NCBI GenBank assembly: GCA_963790965.1
Contig: CAWBQO010000005.1
Span: forward strand, 62,001-126,000
Source: CAWBQO01 sp963790965
GTDB taxonomy: Bacteria > Bacteroidota > Rhodothermia > Rhodothermales > DASSAV01
Direction: 5' to 3'
DNA: 64,000 bases
Shown here: one piece after another, positions 28,742 through 37,976 of the stretch
Numbering within the stretch: the stretch's first letter is position 1
Layout: each line of letters opens with the position of its first letter
The notes under the pieces: generated by a model
What the model saw: only the letters and a program-made list of their open reading frames with translations
The model's database searches: none
What the model was told of the DNA's origin: nothing
Made by a program: the position numbers and the translations under genes

Positions 28742-30743
28742 CGTCGTCGCCTTCGGACTGTCGTAAGGGAAGCGTGACGACGAAGGTCGCCCCTTCGCCC
28801 GGACTGCTGTGCGCCGTAATCGACCCGCCGTGGTTTTCGGCCACCTTGCGGCAGACGGTCAGGCCAATTCCGGTGCCTCCATAGCCGTCGCCCGTATGCA
28901 GGCGTTGGAAGGGCGAGAAGATGCGGTCGAGGTATTTTTCGTCGAATCCAATGCCGTTATCCGCCACATGGATGGCGCAGGTAGGCACGTCGCACCCCGG
29001 CACATCTTCGCTCCAGATACGGATTTTCAATGGCACGTTCTCGCGACGAAACTTGACGGCATTCGCGAGCAGATCATCCAGAAGTTGCCGCATCTGCTGC
29101 CGGTCCGCCTCGATCTCCGGCAGGTCCGCGCAGCTCGGCTCGAACGAAACGTCCTCCGGCAGCACCAGCGCTTGCAGGGCGTCTTCTGCCACTTCGTTGA
29201 GATCGACGCGGGTCAGTGCGCGTTCGCGGGCCGTGATGCTGGAGAAAAGCTGAAGCCCCGCCACCAGTTGAGACATCCGCTCGGCCGAGGAGACCATGCG
29301 CTCGATATAGTGGACGGTCTCAGCCGCTAATTCACCCGCCTTTTCCGTGCGCAGCATGTCGGCGAAAGCCTGAATGCGGCGAAGCGGCTCCTGCAGGTCG
29401 TGCGCCGCGACGTGCGTGAAGTCGCGCAGTTCGCGGTTTCTTTGCTCGATGGCCTCATTGCTCCGCTGCAAACTCTCGGTCCGGTCATGGACGCGCTCTT
29501 CAAGGCTTTCGCTGAGGAGCTGGAGACTCGTTCTTTCCGTTTCGAGTTGTGCGATCTGCAGCTGGATCTGCTGCGCCATCTCGTCGAAATTGCGGGCAAG
29601 AATGCCGATCTCATCGTCTCGCTCCGTCGGCAGGTCAATCTCATCGCCCGAGCGGCCGAAACGAATGACGGCGCGCGTGATCTGGCGCAGCGGCCGCGTG
29701 ACGTAGTTCGAGAGCGCAAGCGCAACGGCAACCCCGATAAGGCTGAAGAGCATCGTAACCAGAAAACTCTGGCTACGGACGCGCTCAACTCTCGCCAAGA
29801 TGGTGCGCTGCGGCTCAACGATGCCGACGACCATGTTGTCCTGCGCCGTGCCCCGATTGAGCAGCACCGCCCGAAAATAGCCGACAGACGCCGGCACGCC
29901 GTTCCCGCCTTGGGACTCCGTCTTGAGGTCCGTCGACGCGCCGCTAAGCAGCGCGGCCACGGCGGGAAAGTCATTCTGGACGAGGTCGCCGCCTTCATCA
30001 TCGAGGCCTGCGGGCGGGCGGATGAGGTAGTGCCCATCGCCGGCGGCGAAATAGAGCGCCTTGCTTGAATCTACGAGCGCTTGGAGCGCGTCGGAGAGGT
30101 AGCTAAAGTCAACGTCCACCACGACCACGCCAAACGGGTCGCCGTTTTCGGTATATACCGGCGTCGCCGCGTGCAGCAACACGCCCGTTCCGCCGTCCGC
30201 AGAGGCGCTTGCATCGGGCGAAAAGGCGGAAAAGTAGACGCGCCCTGCCGGCAGCTCAGCGGCATCGGTCACGTAGGCGGGTGCCGTCGAACGGTCTTCT
30301 TCCGACACCGGTGCCCGAACGACGTTGTTGCCGAGGCGCTCTACCCGCACAAGCTCCCGCCCCCCATCTCGCACGCTGATAAACCGCGCGCGCAGAAAGG
30401 AGGGCCGGCTGTAGAGAAAAGACTGAAACGTCGCGGCGAGTTGATCCGCCCATTCATAGTGAAGGATTGCGGTTTGCGGATCGAGTCCCCACTTGCTGAG
30501 GGCGCGGACCATCCCCTGCACCGGCGGCGTTTCGGCGAGGAAAATAACGTCCTTGCCTACGGCTTCCATTCCCGCGCGAAAGCGCACATCCACTACCTCT
30601 GCAGTGTGTGCGAGCCGGTCGGTAGCGCCGCCCACGAGTGCGCTGCGGGCACTGCGGTACACCATATAACCGACGGTGGCCGTCGAGACCAGCACGAGCA
30701 AAGCGGTCGTAATGGCAATCCTGCTGCCGAGTCCGAGCTTCAT
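28689..30743 (-). CDS. Membrane sensor histidine kinase
   Basis: A 684-residue signalling kinase. A transmembrane helix at residues 8-30 and another at 326-345 enclose a periplasmic sensor of about 295 residues that resembles a double-Cache domain (HAATPVYTENGDPFGVVVVDVDFSYL). A HAMP domain (346-400) and coiled coil (400-440) follow. The HisKA motif AAHDLQEPLRRI places the phosphorylated histidine at H448. The ATPase domain shows the N box (N561 in LLANAVKF), DNGIGF at 595-600 and GGTGIGL at 622-628. The HDLQEPL variant is typical of the group that includes bacteriophytochrome-like kinases. No response regulator is in the window. The ATG at 30743 is used. Its 3' end overlaps the convergent galT gene by 53 bases. 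Confidence 0.93.
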   Translation of the reverse strand: MKLGLGSRIAITTALLVLVSTATVGYMVYRSARSALVGGATDRLAHTAEVVDVRFRAGMEAVGKDVIFLAETPPVQGMVRALSKWGLDPQTAILHYEWADQLAATFQSFLYSRPSFLRARFISVRDGGRELVRVERLGNNVVRAPVSEEDRSTAPAYVTDAAELPAGRVYFSAFSPDASASADGGTGVLLHAATPVYTENGDPFGVVVVDVDFSYLSDALQALVDSSKALYFAAGDGHYLIRPPAGLDDEGGDLVQNDFPAVAALLSGASTDLKTESQGGNGVPASVGYFRAVLLNRGTAQDNMVVGIVEPQRTILARVERVRSQSFLVTMLFSLIGVAVALALSNYVTRPLRQITRAVIRFGRSGDEIDLPTERDDEIGILARNFDEMAQQIQLQIAQLETERTSLQLLSESLEERVHDRTESLQRSNEAIEQRNRELRDFTHVAAHDLQEPLRRIQAFADMLRTEKAGELAAETVHYIERMVSSAERMSQLVAGLQLFSSITARERALTRVDLNEVAEDALQALVLPEDVSFEPSCADLPEIEADRQQMRQLLDDLLANAVKFRRENVPLKIRIWSEDVPGCDVPTCAIHVADNGIGFDEKYLDRIFSPFQRLHTGDGYGGTGIGLTVCRKVAENHGGSITAHSSPGEGATFVVTLPLRQSEGDDATPRPAGTQHRIQEAKG

Positions 30744-30956
30744 GACTACATGGATGGTTCGAGGTGCCTGCGGCGCACGGGTCTGACCCTCAGCCGTTCT
30801 GGAATGTAAGCCATGCTCGTGGTTTAAGCTGCGGGCGCAGCCGGGCCGAGCGTGAAAAATGCCCCATATTCTGTGCAACAATAGTTGGATGGTCGACCTT
30901 TCACGTGAACAGTGTACCTTCCGTGCCTGCCAGTACCGCCTTCCCCTTCCGATCCC

Positions 30957-32198
30957 ATGATCCGACCCCGACGCCCCTGCCTCCCTTTGCCGCCGCCGTT
31001 GCGCGGGTCCGACGCCGGTACTTTCACGGAGGAAACAGTAACGAAGAGAATGCCGCGGGCCGTCGATCGCATACTGGCAGAGAACACCTTCGATGCAGAA
31101 GCCGACAGGCTCCTGCGCAAGTTGCAAGAAGAACTCCCAAACGGTGCCGTGCGGCCGCTGCGGGACGATTATGCGCCGGATGCCGACCTTTGGCAAGACT
31201 GGGCCGCGCCGTACGTCGGACAGTCGTGGCTGGACGTGCCCTGGTTCTTTGCTGAGGCTTACTTCTTCCGGCGGGTCGCGGAGGCCGTCGGTTTCTTCAG
31301 GGACGGCGAGGCCGGCGGCCGCGATCCGTACGCGTACCAGAAGCGGCAGGCGCTCGAGGTTTCCCGGCGAGACATCCTCACGCTGGCGGAGCATATCGAC
31401 GCGCCGCGCGCCGATCCGGCGCTACCGTCGTCGATCTCCGCCTTTCTGCAGGGAGCACTTTGGGGGAACCAGGCCGACCTGAACCTCTGGCCCGCCGATG
31501 AAGATGGCCGGCCGCGCCATGATTCTGCCCGCGCCGCCGACGCGCACCTGCTCATCGACGGAAGCGCGCAGGCTGCCACCCGACTGCTCGACGCCGCTCC
31601 GGCTTCGGTGGCGCTCATAGCCGACAATGCCGGGCTTGAACTGGTGTCGGATCTCGCGCTCGTCGACTTCCTGCTCCGCGCCGGCGTGGCGTCCACCGTG
31701 ACGATCTATTTGAAGAAGCATCCCATGTTCGTCTCCGATGCGATGGTCCGCAACGTTGAGGAAACGTTCCGCTTTCTTGAAGAGATGCCCGGCGACGGCG
31801 TGCGCCGTTTCGCGACGCGCCTGCGGAACGCCGTAGAAGCGCGAACGCTGCTGCTGAAGGATCACTTTTTCTGGACCTCGCCGCTGCCCGGATGGGCCAT
31901 GCCGGAGGACTTGCAGCGCGAACTTGGCACCGCCACGCTGGTCATTTCGAAAGGCGACGCCAACTTCCGCAGGCTGCTCGGCGACCGTCACTGGCCCTAC
32001 ACGACGCCGTTCGCGGACATCGTCTGCTACTTCCCTGCGCCGCTGCTAACGCTCCGCACGCATAAGTCAGAAGTCGCCTGTGGGCTTACGTCGGAGCAAA
32101 TCAACACGCTGGACCGCGTCGATTCCACCTGGCGCATCAACGGCCATTGGGGCGGAATGCAGTACGCGGACCCTTCCCTACGCGGATCGCTTCGGTGA
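30957..32198 (+). CDS. ARMT1-like/DUF89 family protein
   Basis: A 413-residue protein of the damage-control phosphatase ARMT1-like (DUF89) family. These enzymes are metal-dependent and hydrolyse sugar phosphates or damaged phosphometabolites. Supporting segments are SWLDVPWFFAEAYFFRRV near the start, LIADNAGLELVSDLALVDFLL in the middle, where the DN pair binds metal, and VISKGDANFRRLLGDRHWPY toward the end, where KGDANFR is strongly conserved. It is predicted to be cytosolic. The first 25 residues from the ATG at 30957 are Pro/Arg-rich and may not be translated; a later start is possible. Confidence 0.85.
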   Translation: MIRPRRPCLPLPPPLRGSDAGTFTEETVTKRMPRAVDRILAENTFDAEADRLLRKLQEELPNGAVRPLRDDYAPDADLWQDWAAPYVGQSWLDVPWFFAEAYFFRRVAEAVGFFRDGEAGGRDPYAYQKRQALEVSRRDILTLAEHIDAPRADPALPSSISAFLQGALWGNQADLNLWPADEDGRPRHDSARAADAHLLIDGSAQAATRLLDAAPASVALIADNAGLELVSDLALVDFLLRAGVASTVTIYLKKHPMFVSDAMVRNVEETFRFLEEMPGDGVRRFATRLRNAVEARTLLLKDHFFWTSPLPGWAMPEDLQRELGTATLVISKGDANFRRLLGDRHWPYTTPFADIVCYFPAPLLTLRTHKSEVACGLTSEQINTLDRVDSTWRINGHWGGMQYADPSLRGSLR

Positions 32199-32262
32199 AC
32201 TCAGGTCCGGCTGTTGCGTTGCCGGAAGAACCCTGCTCCATCTCTTTCCAGAGGATTCAACA

Positions 32263-32946
32263 ATGCGCGCGCTCACGATCCCGTTCATCCTGTGTTTCGG
32301 TCTTCTCGTTTCGGCTTGTGACAGGCCTTCGCCCGAGACCCCGCGCGCCGCGAGCGAAGACGCCATTCCGCCCGAAGAGCAAGCCGCAGCAGCGAACATG
32401 GAACAGGGTACGGAGACCTACGGCCTGCCCGCCGAACGGCAAGACACCATCACGATCGAGGGAATGCCCACGCCGATGACCATGAAACGATTCGTCGCGC
32501 CGAACCGGTTTCCTCTGCAGTTCAGCACTTTCTATCCGGAAGACATGATCGGCCAGGTTCTTTCCTCCGGCGAGGGCGAAGTGGCCCGGTTTACGGCCAA
32601 CTTCGGAGGAACGCTCCAGAACAACGCGATCTTGCAGTTCTTCACCTTTCCCGTCGAGACGACGCGGGAGGACGCTCGTATTCTCACGCAGAGCGAGGTG
32701 GAGAATCATGCCGAATGGCGGGAGACCTCTTCCTCCTACCCCTGGGCATTGTACACCTGGGCCTATTCCGGCCATGACCTGACCGGCGAAACGATCCTGG
32801 GCGAACATGCCGGACGATTTTACCAGATTCAGATAGCGCATCCGCCGGAGATGGGTGACGGGTTTGCTCCGCGCGCCGAAGCAATCATTCGTAACTGGCA
32901 GTGGCGCGACAATGAGGAGGTGCTCACCGAAGGGACGGGCCGGTAG
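32263..32946 (+). CDS. Hypothetical lipoprotein
   Basis: A 227-residue secreted protein with a lipoprotein signal (MRALTIPFILCFGLLVSAC, cysteine 19). A low-complexity Pro/Glu/Ala region runs to about residue 55. The rest looks like a compact alpha/beta domain with aromatic-rich strands (SSYPWALYTWAYSG). No catalytic motif is recognised. The ATG at 32263 is chosen for the signal peptide. It lies 64 bases after the ARMT1-like gene on the same strand. Confidence 0.75.
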   Translation: MRALTIPFILCFGLLVSACDRPSPETPRAASEDAIPPEEQAAAANMEQGTETYGLPAERQDTITIEGMPTPMTMKRFVAPNRFPLQFSTFYPEDMIGQVLSSGEGEVARFTANFGGTLQNNAILQFFTFPVETTREDARILTQSEVENHAEWRETSSSYPWALYTWAYSGHDLTGETILGEHAGRFYQIQIAHPPEMGDGFAPRAEAIIRNWQWRDNEEVLTEGTGR

Positions 32947-33029
32947 GGCGGCACCGGGATGCCGCGTCATGAGGAAACCCACGGGTGCGGGCCGAATACT
33001 AAAGGCTGAAAGTTAATTTAAAAAGCGCG

Positions 33030-33497
33030 ATGTCCTTGCCTGTTGAAACCATAGCGGAGAGAGAGCAGGAGATCATTGACGAGTTTTCCTTCTTTGACGA
33101 CTGGATGGGCCGCTACGAACATCTCATCGAGCAGAGCAAGAGCCTGCCGCCGCTCGATGCGGCGTACAAGGACGAGTCGCACCGCATCCACGGGTGCCAG
33201 TCGCACGTCTGGGTGCGCGCTGAAAAACGGAACGGCCGGATCTTTTACTCGGGCGACAGCGACGCTCACATCACCCGCGGCCTGATTGCGCTCTTGATCC
33301 GCGTGCTTAGCGGGCAACCCTCCCACGAGATCGCGTCGGCGAAGCTGGACTTTCTCGAAGAGATCGGGCTGCAGGAGCATCTGTCGCCGCACCGCAAGAA
33401 CGGCCTCGCAGGCATGATCCAGCGCATGAAGGCGTATGCGATCGAAGGAGCGCCCGCAGAAGCATCTGCGACACCCTCCCCTTCAACCGACCGTTAG
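33030..33497 (+). CDS. sufE: SufE-type cysteine desulfuration protein
   Basis: Accepts persulfide sulfur from SufS and passes it to the SufBCD scaffold in Fe-S cluster assembly. The 155-residue protein has the acceptor cysteine at C56 in HRIHGCQSHVWV, the diagnostic SufE motif. The rest of the fold matches (DDWMGRYEHLIEQSKSLPPL; GLIALLIRVLSGQ). The gene is directly followed by a SufT-like gene with a four-base gap, so the two are almost certainly co-transcribed. sufBCD and sufS are outside the window. Confidence 0.95.
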   Translation: MSLPVETIAEREQEIIDEFSFFDDWMGRYEHLIEQSKSLPPLDAAYKDESHRIHGCQSHVWVRAEKRNGRIFYSGDSDAHITRGLIALLIRVLSGQPSHEIASAKLDFLEEIGLQEHLSPHRKNGLAGMIQRMKAYAIEGAPAEASATPSPSTDR

Positions 33498-33501
33498 CGC
33501 C

Positions 33502-33831
33502 ATGACCGTTTCCCCGCCCATCGACACGGAAGACCTCGAGCGCCGCGTAGTCGAAGCCATTCGAACGGTATTCGATCCGGAGTTGCCCGTCAACGTCTAC
33601 GATCTCGGCTTGATTTACAACCTCGACATCAAGGAAGACGGATCGGTCTATGCGACCATGACGCTGACCGCTCCGGGTTGCCCGGCTGCGGGGTTCCTGC
33701 CGGGGCAGGTCGAGGACGCCATCCGCGGCGTGGAGGACGTGAGCAGCGTGCAAGTCGAACTCACCTTTGATCCGCCCTACCACCGGGATATGATGTCCGA
33801 CGAAGCCAAGCTCGAACTGGGCTTCCTGTAG
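33502..33831 (+). CDS. MIP18/DUF59 Fe-S assembly protein (SufT-like)
   Basis: A 109-residue protein of the DUF59 family used in Fe-S cluster maturation. The motifs FDPELPVNVYDLGLIY and TLTAPGCPAAGFLPG, with the conserved cysteine, define the family. Adjacent sufE supports the SUF pathway rather than the phenylacetate oxygenase homologue PaaD. The ATG at 33502, four bases after the sufE stop, fits the family start; a longer frame overlaps sufE. Confidence 0.92.
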   Translation: MTVSPPIDTEDLERRVVEAIRTVFDPELPVNVYDLGLIYNLDIKEDGSVYATMTLTAPGCPAAGFLPGQVEDAIRGVEDVSSVQVELTFDPPYHRDMMSDEAKLELGFL

Positions 33832-33834
33832 GCG

Positions 33835-34560
33835 CTACTTTCGCAGCTCCCAGGTAAGCGCCTTCACCGGCGCGGACTCGACGGCCTTCCTGAACGCATC
33901 CACCGACGCGAAGGACAAAGCCGTTAAGTAGTGCGCATCCACGTCAAGTTCGATCTCCGTCTCCGTAAACGGCCACGGATCCACCGAGACGCTGCCGTTC
34001 GCCCGTTGCCGAACGGAGTAGGCAGTTCCATCCGGCCCCTGCCCCACTTCAAGCTTTCGCTCGCCGTCGGGTAGTTCGCGGCGGCAGAGGACAAGGGAAA
34101 AGCGGTCCGCCCACTGCATGAGCGCATACGCCCGGCCGGCTTCTTCGGCGGAGACGCCGAGTTCCTTTCCCCAGGTGCGACGCAGTCGTTGCTGCTCGTC
34201 GAGGAACGCCCTGGCCTCCGCATCCTCTTCACGCAGATGCTCGTAGAGGAAGGCCATGTGCATGGAAGTGAGCAGGGCCACCCATCGACCTTGATACCGG
34301 CTCGCCGCCGCAATGCGCTTTGGCTGATCGAGAGAGAAAGGCCGCTCCCGAAAGTCTGCCGGGGTGCCGGCTGCGGTAAGCAGGCTCGCGTCGGTCCAGT
34401 CCGGTTGCCCGTTGTCGTGCTGCGCAACGGCCGCAAGCGTTTCAACCCAGCGGCGCGGACGGTCTTTCACTTTCCACTCGGCTGCGATGCGAGCGGCAAG
34501 AAGGCCGTGGGCACGCTGGAAGATGATCTCCCATCCGTCCGGGTGCTTGTGGACGATCAT
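33835..34560 (-). CDS. DUF3891 family protein
   Basis: A 241-residue soluble protein that resembles the DUF3891 family, whose function is unknown. Histidines in VAQHDNGQPDW and near LTSMHMAFLYEHL recall metal-dependent phosphohydrolases of the HD type, but I cannot confirm the HD signature. The start IVHKHPDGWEIIFQRAHGLLA is typical of the family. The gene starts 15 bases after the corrected end of the TPM-domain gene, so the two are likely to be co-expressed. It converges on the SufT-like gene with a three-base gap. Confidence 0.8.
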   Translation of the reverse strand: MIVHKHPDGWEIIFQRAHGLLAARIAAEWKVKDRPRRWVETLAAVAQHDNGQPDWTDASLLTAAGTPADFRERPFSLDQPKRIAAASRYQGRWVALLTSMHMAFLYEHLREEDAEARAFLDEQQRLRRTWGKELGVSAEEAGRAYALMQWADRFSLVLCRRELPDGERKLEVGQGPDGTAYSVRQRANGSVSVDPWPFTETEIELDVDAHYLTALSFASVDAFRKAVESAPVKALTWELRK

Positions 34561-34575
34561 AGGCCGGCGGCAGGT

Positions 34576-35239
34576 CTACAAGCCCCGGCGCACGCGCACC
34601 TGGTTGGAAAGCTCGTCCGTGTCGTCTTGCGCCCGCGCGACGCCGCTCTTTTTCGAGCAGCTCACCACACATACCGATAGCCTCCACCAGCCCCTCCGCG
34701 AGCTTACCGCTGCGAATGCCCGTCCGCAGCCGGAGAACGACCTCTGCCCAGTCGTCCGGCTCCACCAGCTTGTTGATTCCGGCATCGCCGAGAACCTCTA
34801 TCCGGCGCTCGAACAGGGAAATGAAGAGCAAGATGCCCGTGCGCTCGCGCGTGAGGAAAACCTCCTCCTCCACAAAGGCCTCCATCGCCCGCGCGTGGAC
34901 GTTTCGGTCGAGCAGCCCGTCACCGGCGAGGAGTCGTTTGATAGGCGGAACGTAGGCCGCGAGGAGCGCGCCGAGCGTTCCGGCCACCAGTGCGACCAGC
35001 GCCGTACCCCATCCGGTGTAGAGCCAGGCAAGGTTCCAGCCGTGATAGAAGTGGAAAACCAGTAGCGCGAGAGCAATCGAAAGGACGGCGACGGCCGATG
35101 CCCCGCGCCAGACGGCCACGTCATAGCGGCCACTCTGTTCGGAAACAAACGGGACGATCTCGCCCGAAGTCCGAAGCTCGGCCTCACGCACGGCCACTTT
35201 GATGCGTTCGGCTTCGCCTTCTGTAAACAGGCTCTTCAT
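34576..35239 (-). CDS. TPM-domain membrane protein with apparent 3' frameshift
   Basis: Membrane protein of about 220 residues from the TPM family (TPM_phosphatase). The N-terminal 40 residues are cytosolic, two helices lie at about 50-65 and 72-97, and the TPM part follows with FLTRERTGILLFISLFERRIEVLGDAGIN. At the plus-strand T5 run 34649-34653 the reading frame appears to slip. The uninterrupted frame goes on to 34442 with Arg/Pro-rich sequence that overlaps the next gene by 119 bases. Skipping one base gives RAQDDTDELSNQVRVRRGL and a stop at 34576. The DD-x-x-ELxN motif is the normal ending of this family. I therefore give the corrected end. The cause may be a base-calling error in a homopolymer or a real mutation. 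Confidence 0.8.
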
Positions 35240-35251
35240 GCGCTCGGTGGA

Positions 35252-36346
35252 TTAGGGCTGCGCCGGTGCAGCGCCAAGTTGCTGTATGGCTTGCTCGGCC
35301 ATGGTGTAGTTGTTTGATCCGGGCGCGGCAATCTCCTTTACCTTCTTGAACTGCTCCAGAGCCTGATCGTTACGCCCGATCATCGACAGCATGACCCCGT
35401 AGTTGAAGTTCGCCTGCTCGTGCCGCGGGTCGCTCTCGAGCACGAGCTTGATCTGACGAACGCCTTCCATGGGATCGTTGGTGCCGAGGAACGCCGTCGC
35501 CATGTCCGTCCGAACGCCGAGGTTGTTCGGCTCCTCATCCAGAACCTTCTGATAGGCCCGTATCGCGCTGCGCCCGGCCTCGACGCGCTCCTCGCCTTCC
35601 GAGCTTTCCATCCAGCCGTAATAGAGATTGCCGGCCTGCTCCCAGGCGCTGAGCGAATCGGTTGCGGCGGCAATCTGCTCCTGCTCCTGCGCGGCGAGAT
35701 CGATGCGGCCGCCGTCGAGGTAGAGCGCGACGAGCCGCCGCTGCCGCGACAGGCGCTCGGCTCCCCCGAGGCCGTCCATCTCCGCGCGAAGACGAGCCAC
35801 TTCCGCTTCAGCATCCGCAGTGAGCGCGCGACTCTGCATCGAGGTCGCCGCCGCTGCCGGCGTCCCCGTTTCCGCCACGGGCGCGCCCGGCGGCGCGGGC
35901 GTACTGCGGCTGAAGAGCGTCACCATGTAGAGCGCGACGACGATCAGGACGGCCGCTCCCACAATGATGCCGAGCTGCCGCCCAATGGCCTTGTCGGCAC
36001 TGGTACTTCTCGGCACTGCCGCTTGCGGCGCGGCTGCCGCCCTCGGGCCGAGTGGCGGGCGGAAAGCGGCACGCGCATCGTCACGATAAATCCGGCTTCC
36101 GCAGCGAAAGCAAAAATTCGCCTCTTCGGGGTTCTTTGCGCCGCACTGACTGCAAAAGACGCCGCCTTGTACCTGCCGCTCTTCATAGACCGGCGCTTCA
36201 TGGGCAAGCATCTCATCTTCAGCGTAAAACTCGCCCTCAGCCGCCGGCTCGTCGAACGAGTGTCCGCACAGATCACACGTATCCGCGCCCGGCTTCTGCC
36301 GCGCGCCGCAATCCGGACAAATTACCCCTTCTTCCTTTTCCTCCAT
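35252..36346 (-). CDS. Zinc-ribbon and TPR membrane protein
   Basis: A 364-residue protein with two N-terminal zinc ribbons: CPDCGARQ...CDLCG (residues 10-28) and CSQCGAKN...CFRCGS (about 65-83). A Pro/Ala linker is followed by one membrane helix around residues 128-146 (GIIVGAAVLIVVALYMVTLF). The C-terminal 150 residues are TPR-like helices (AIRAYQKVLDEEPNNLG; VLESDPRHEQANFNYGVML). With the ribbons in the cytosol, the TPR part would face the periplasm. A scaffold role is plausible, but the function is unknown. It lies 12 bases upstream of the TPM-domain gene on the same strand. Confidence 0.85.
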   Translation of the reverse strand: MEEKEEGVICPDCGARQKPGADTCDLCGHSFDEPAAEGEFYAEDEMLAHEAPVYEERQVQGGVFCSQCGAKNPEEANFCFRCGSRIYRDDARAAFRPPLGPRAAAAPQAAVPRSTSADKAIGRQLGIIVGAAVLIVVALYMVTLFSRSTPAPPGAPVAETGTPAAAATSMQSRALTADAEAEVARLRAEMDGLGGAERLSRQRRLVALYLDGGRIDLAAQEQEQIAAATDSLSAWEQAGNLYYGWMESSEGEERVEAGRSAIRAYQKVLDEEPNNLGVRTDMATAFLGTNDPMEGVRQIKLVLESDPRHEQANFNYGVMLSMIGRNDQALEQFKKVKEIAAPGSNNYTMAEQAIQQLGAAPAQP

Positions 36347-36385
36347 GCTCCTTATTGAGATCGGTCAAAGCTCCTCTTTGGCAGG

Positions 36386-36676
36386 TCAACCCTTTGCCTG
36401 CGCGCCGTCAACGCTCCTGCGCAGCTCGCGCGACGGACGGAAGACCGGCACGTAGCGCTCGCCGACACGAACACTCTCGTTGGTCCGCGGGTTGCGCGCC
36501 ACGCGCGGCGCGCGATGTTGAACCGCGAAAGATCCGAATCCGCGTATGTCCACCCGCTCGCCCTGTTCCAGCGCCAGTGCCACGGTAGCGATGAACCCGT
36601 TCACCACCGCTTCCGTTTCGATCTTCGTTAATCCGGTGCCCTGGGCGAGTTGATCGATGAGATCGGTTTTCGTCAT
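36386..36676 (-). CDS. HU/IHF-family DNA-binding protein
   Basis: A 96-residue nucleoid protein. It begins TKTDLIDQLAQGTGLTKIE and has the core VDIRGFGSFAVQHRAPRVARNPRTNESV, where the beta-arm R-x-x-RNP motif inserts into the DNA minor groove. Length and motifs fit the HU/IHF family; the VRVGERYVPVFRPSREL ending is IHF-like. Whether it forms homodimers cannot be told. The ATG at 36676 is chosen; longer frames add unrelated sequence. It is 39 bases upstream of the zinc-ribbon gene. Confidence 0.93.
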   Translation of the reverse strand: MTKTDLIDQLAQGTGLTKIETEAVVNGFIATVALALEQGERVDIRGFGSFAVQHRAPRVARNPRTNESVRVGERYVPVFRPSRELRRSVDGAQAKG

Positions 36677-36758
36677 GATGTTTCGGTAATTGACAGCCGG
36701 CCGCGCAGCGCAGAGCGCCGCCCGGGAGAGGTCCGACAGTGCGCCGTTCGCAAGCGCC

Positions 36759-37571
36759 TCAATAGGCGAGGACCAGATAAAGGTAAACGAGGGGCGCGGC
36801 AAGGATCATAGCGTCGAAACGGTCCAGCATGCCGCCATGTCCGGGAAGCATGTTGCCGGAGTCTTTTGCGCCGACCGAACGCTTGAGCTTGCTTTCAAAA
36901 AGATCGCCGAACTGGCTGACGGCACCGCAGATGAGCGCAACCACAAGCACCGACGGCCACGAGAGCACGCCGGCAAGGAGGGTCGCCTTCAACCCGACGG
37001 CCACGAGGAGTGCCCCTGCGGCTCCTCCTACCGCCCCTTCCCAGGTCTTTTTCGGAGAGACGGCCGGAGCCAGCGGGTGCTTGCCGAACGAACGCCCTGC
37101 AATGTAGGCGAAGGTATCCGTGGCCCAGACGAGTAGAAAGACCGTGAGCGTCAGATAGAACCCTTCGCGGGGCGTCCACGGCAGAAAAACGCCGAGGCGC
37201 AGATCGATCAGGAAGGCGAAGAGGGCCGTCGGATAGATGGCACCGAAGACCGTCGCGGAAAGATTCTGGAAGGGCTGCGCGTCGTTCACGCGAAACGGCT
37301 CCCATGCGAAAAGGCCCAGCAGCAACACGATCGCGATGGGGAGGACAAGTGGCGAAAAGGCGTGCAGGGCCAGCAAGGCCCCCAGCGCAAGCCCGCCCGT
37401 CCGCGCAGGACGCGCCCCGGTGAGCGCCAGCAGCCCGTAGACCTCGCGCTGCGCCAGAAGGCCGAGGAAGACCACGAGCACCGCCCACGGCCAGCCGCCG
37501 ACGTATAGAACGCCCAGAATGAGCGGTACGCCGACGACGGCCGTCAGGACGCGCATCGTCAGGTTAGACAC
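36759..37571 (-). CDS. cdsA: Phosphatidate cytidylyltransferase
   Basis: Integral membrane enzyme that makes CDP-diacylglycerol from phosphatidate and CTP, the branch point of phospholipid synthesis. The 270-residue protein has about eight membrane helices. The family signature is at the C-terminal end, SVGAKDSGNMLPGHGGMLDRFD, with the metal-binding aspartates. AGRSFGKHPLAPAVSPKKTWEG is the second conserved block. Length is normal. It lies in a minus-strand run with the DUF2007 and CPBP genes upstream. Confidence 0.96.
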   Translation of the reverse strand: MSNLTMRVLTAVVGVPLILGVLYVGGWPWAVLVVFLGLLAQREVYGLLALTGARPARTGGLALGALLALHAFSPLVLPIAIVLLLGLFAWEPFRVNDAQPFQNLSATVFGAIYPTALFAFLIDLRLGVFLPWTPREGFYLTLTVFLLVWATDTFAYIAGRSFGKHPLAPAVSPKKTWEGAVGGAAGALLVAVGLKATLLAGVLSWPSVLVVALICGAVSQFGDLFESKLKRSVGAKDSGNMLPGHGGMLDRFDAMILAAPLVYLYLVLAY

Positions 37572-37598
37572 AGGGTGTACCGGATGCAGTTCGAGGCG

Positions 37599-37976
37599 TC
37601 ACGGAAGTTCGTTCTCGTCTTCTTCGTCCGGAACCGAGAGGTTGATCTCCTCGATGCCCGAATCCAGCATCGCTTCGCGCGAGCGGTTGTGGGCGGCCGG
37701 ATCCGCCGGGTCGGCCGACATGGCGGCGTCGTTCATCTCGGCATCAGACGGCTCGGCGGATTCGATGATCTGCCTTGCTTCCTCCAGGTGCTCCGGCGGA
37801 ACCATGACGTTCACGGAGGCGAGATCGCCCATGGTGAGATTGAACGCATGATCGCGCTGCGTAAGCACAACGGCAGGGATGCCCGCGTCGTCGAGGCGGT
37901 CGCGGACGAGGTCTGCTTCGTATTCGTGCCCGGTCTTAAAGGCGACAGACCAGCCTTCGTAAATTCGTTCGCTCAT
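37599..37976 (-). CDS. DUF2007-domain protein
   Basis: A 125-residue protein whose first 75 residues match the DUF2007 (putative signal transducing protein) family: a beta-alpha-beta unit beginning WSVAFKTGHEYEADLVRDRLDDAGIPAVV. The tail is acidic and low in complexity (PDEEDENELP) and probably disordered. The start codon overlaps the stop of the upstream protease gene by four bases, a sign of coupled translation. The function is unknown. Confidence 0.8.
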   Translation of the reverse strand: MSERIYEGWSVAFKTGHEYEADLVRDRLDDAGIPAVVLTQRDHAFNLTMGDLASVNVMVPPEHLEEARQIIESAEPSDAEMNDAAMSADPADPAAHNRSREAMLDSGIEEINLSVPDEEDENELP

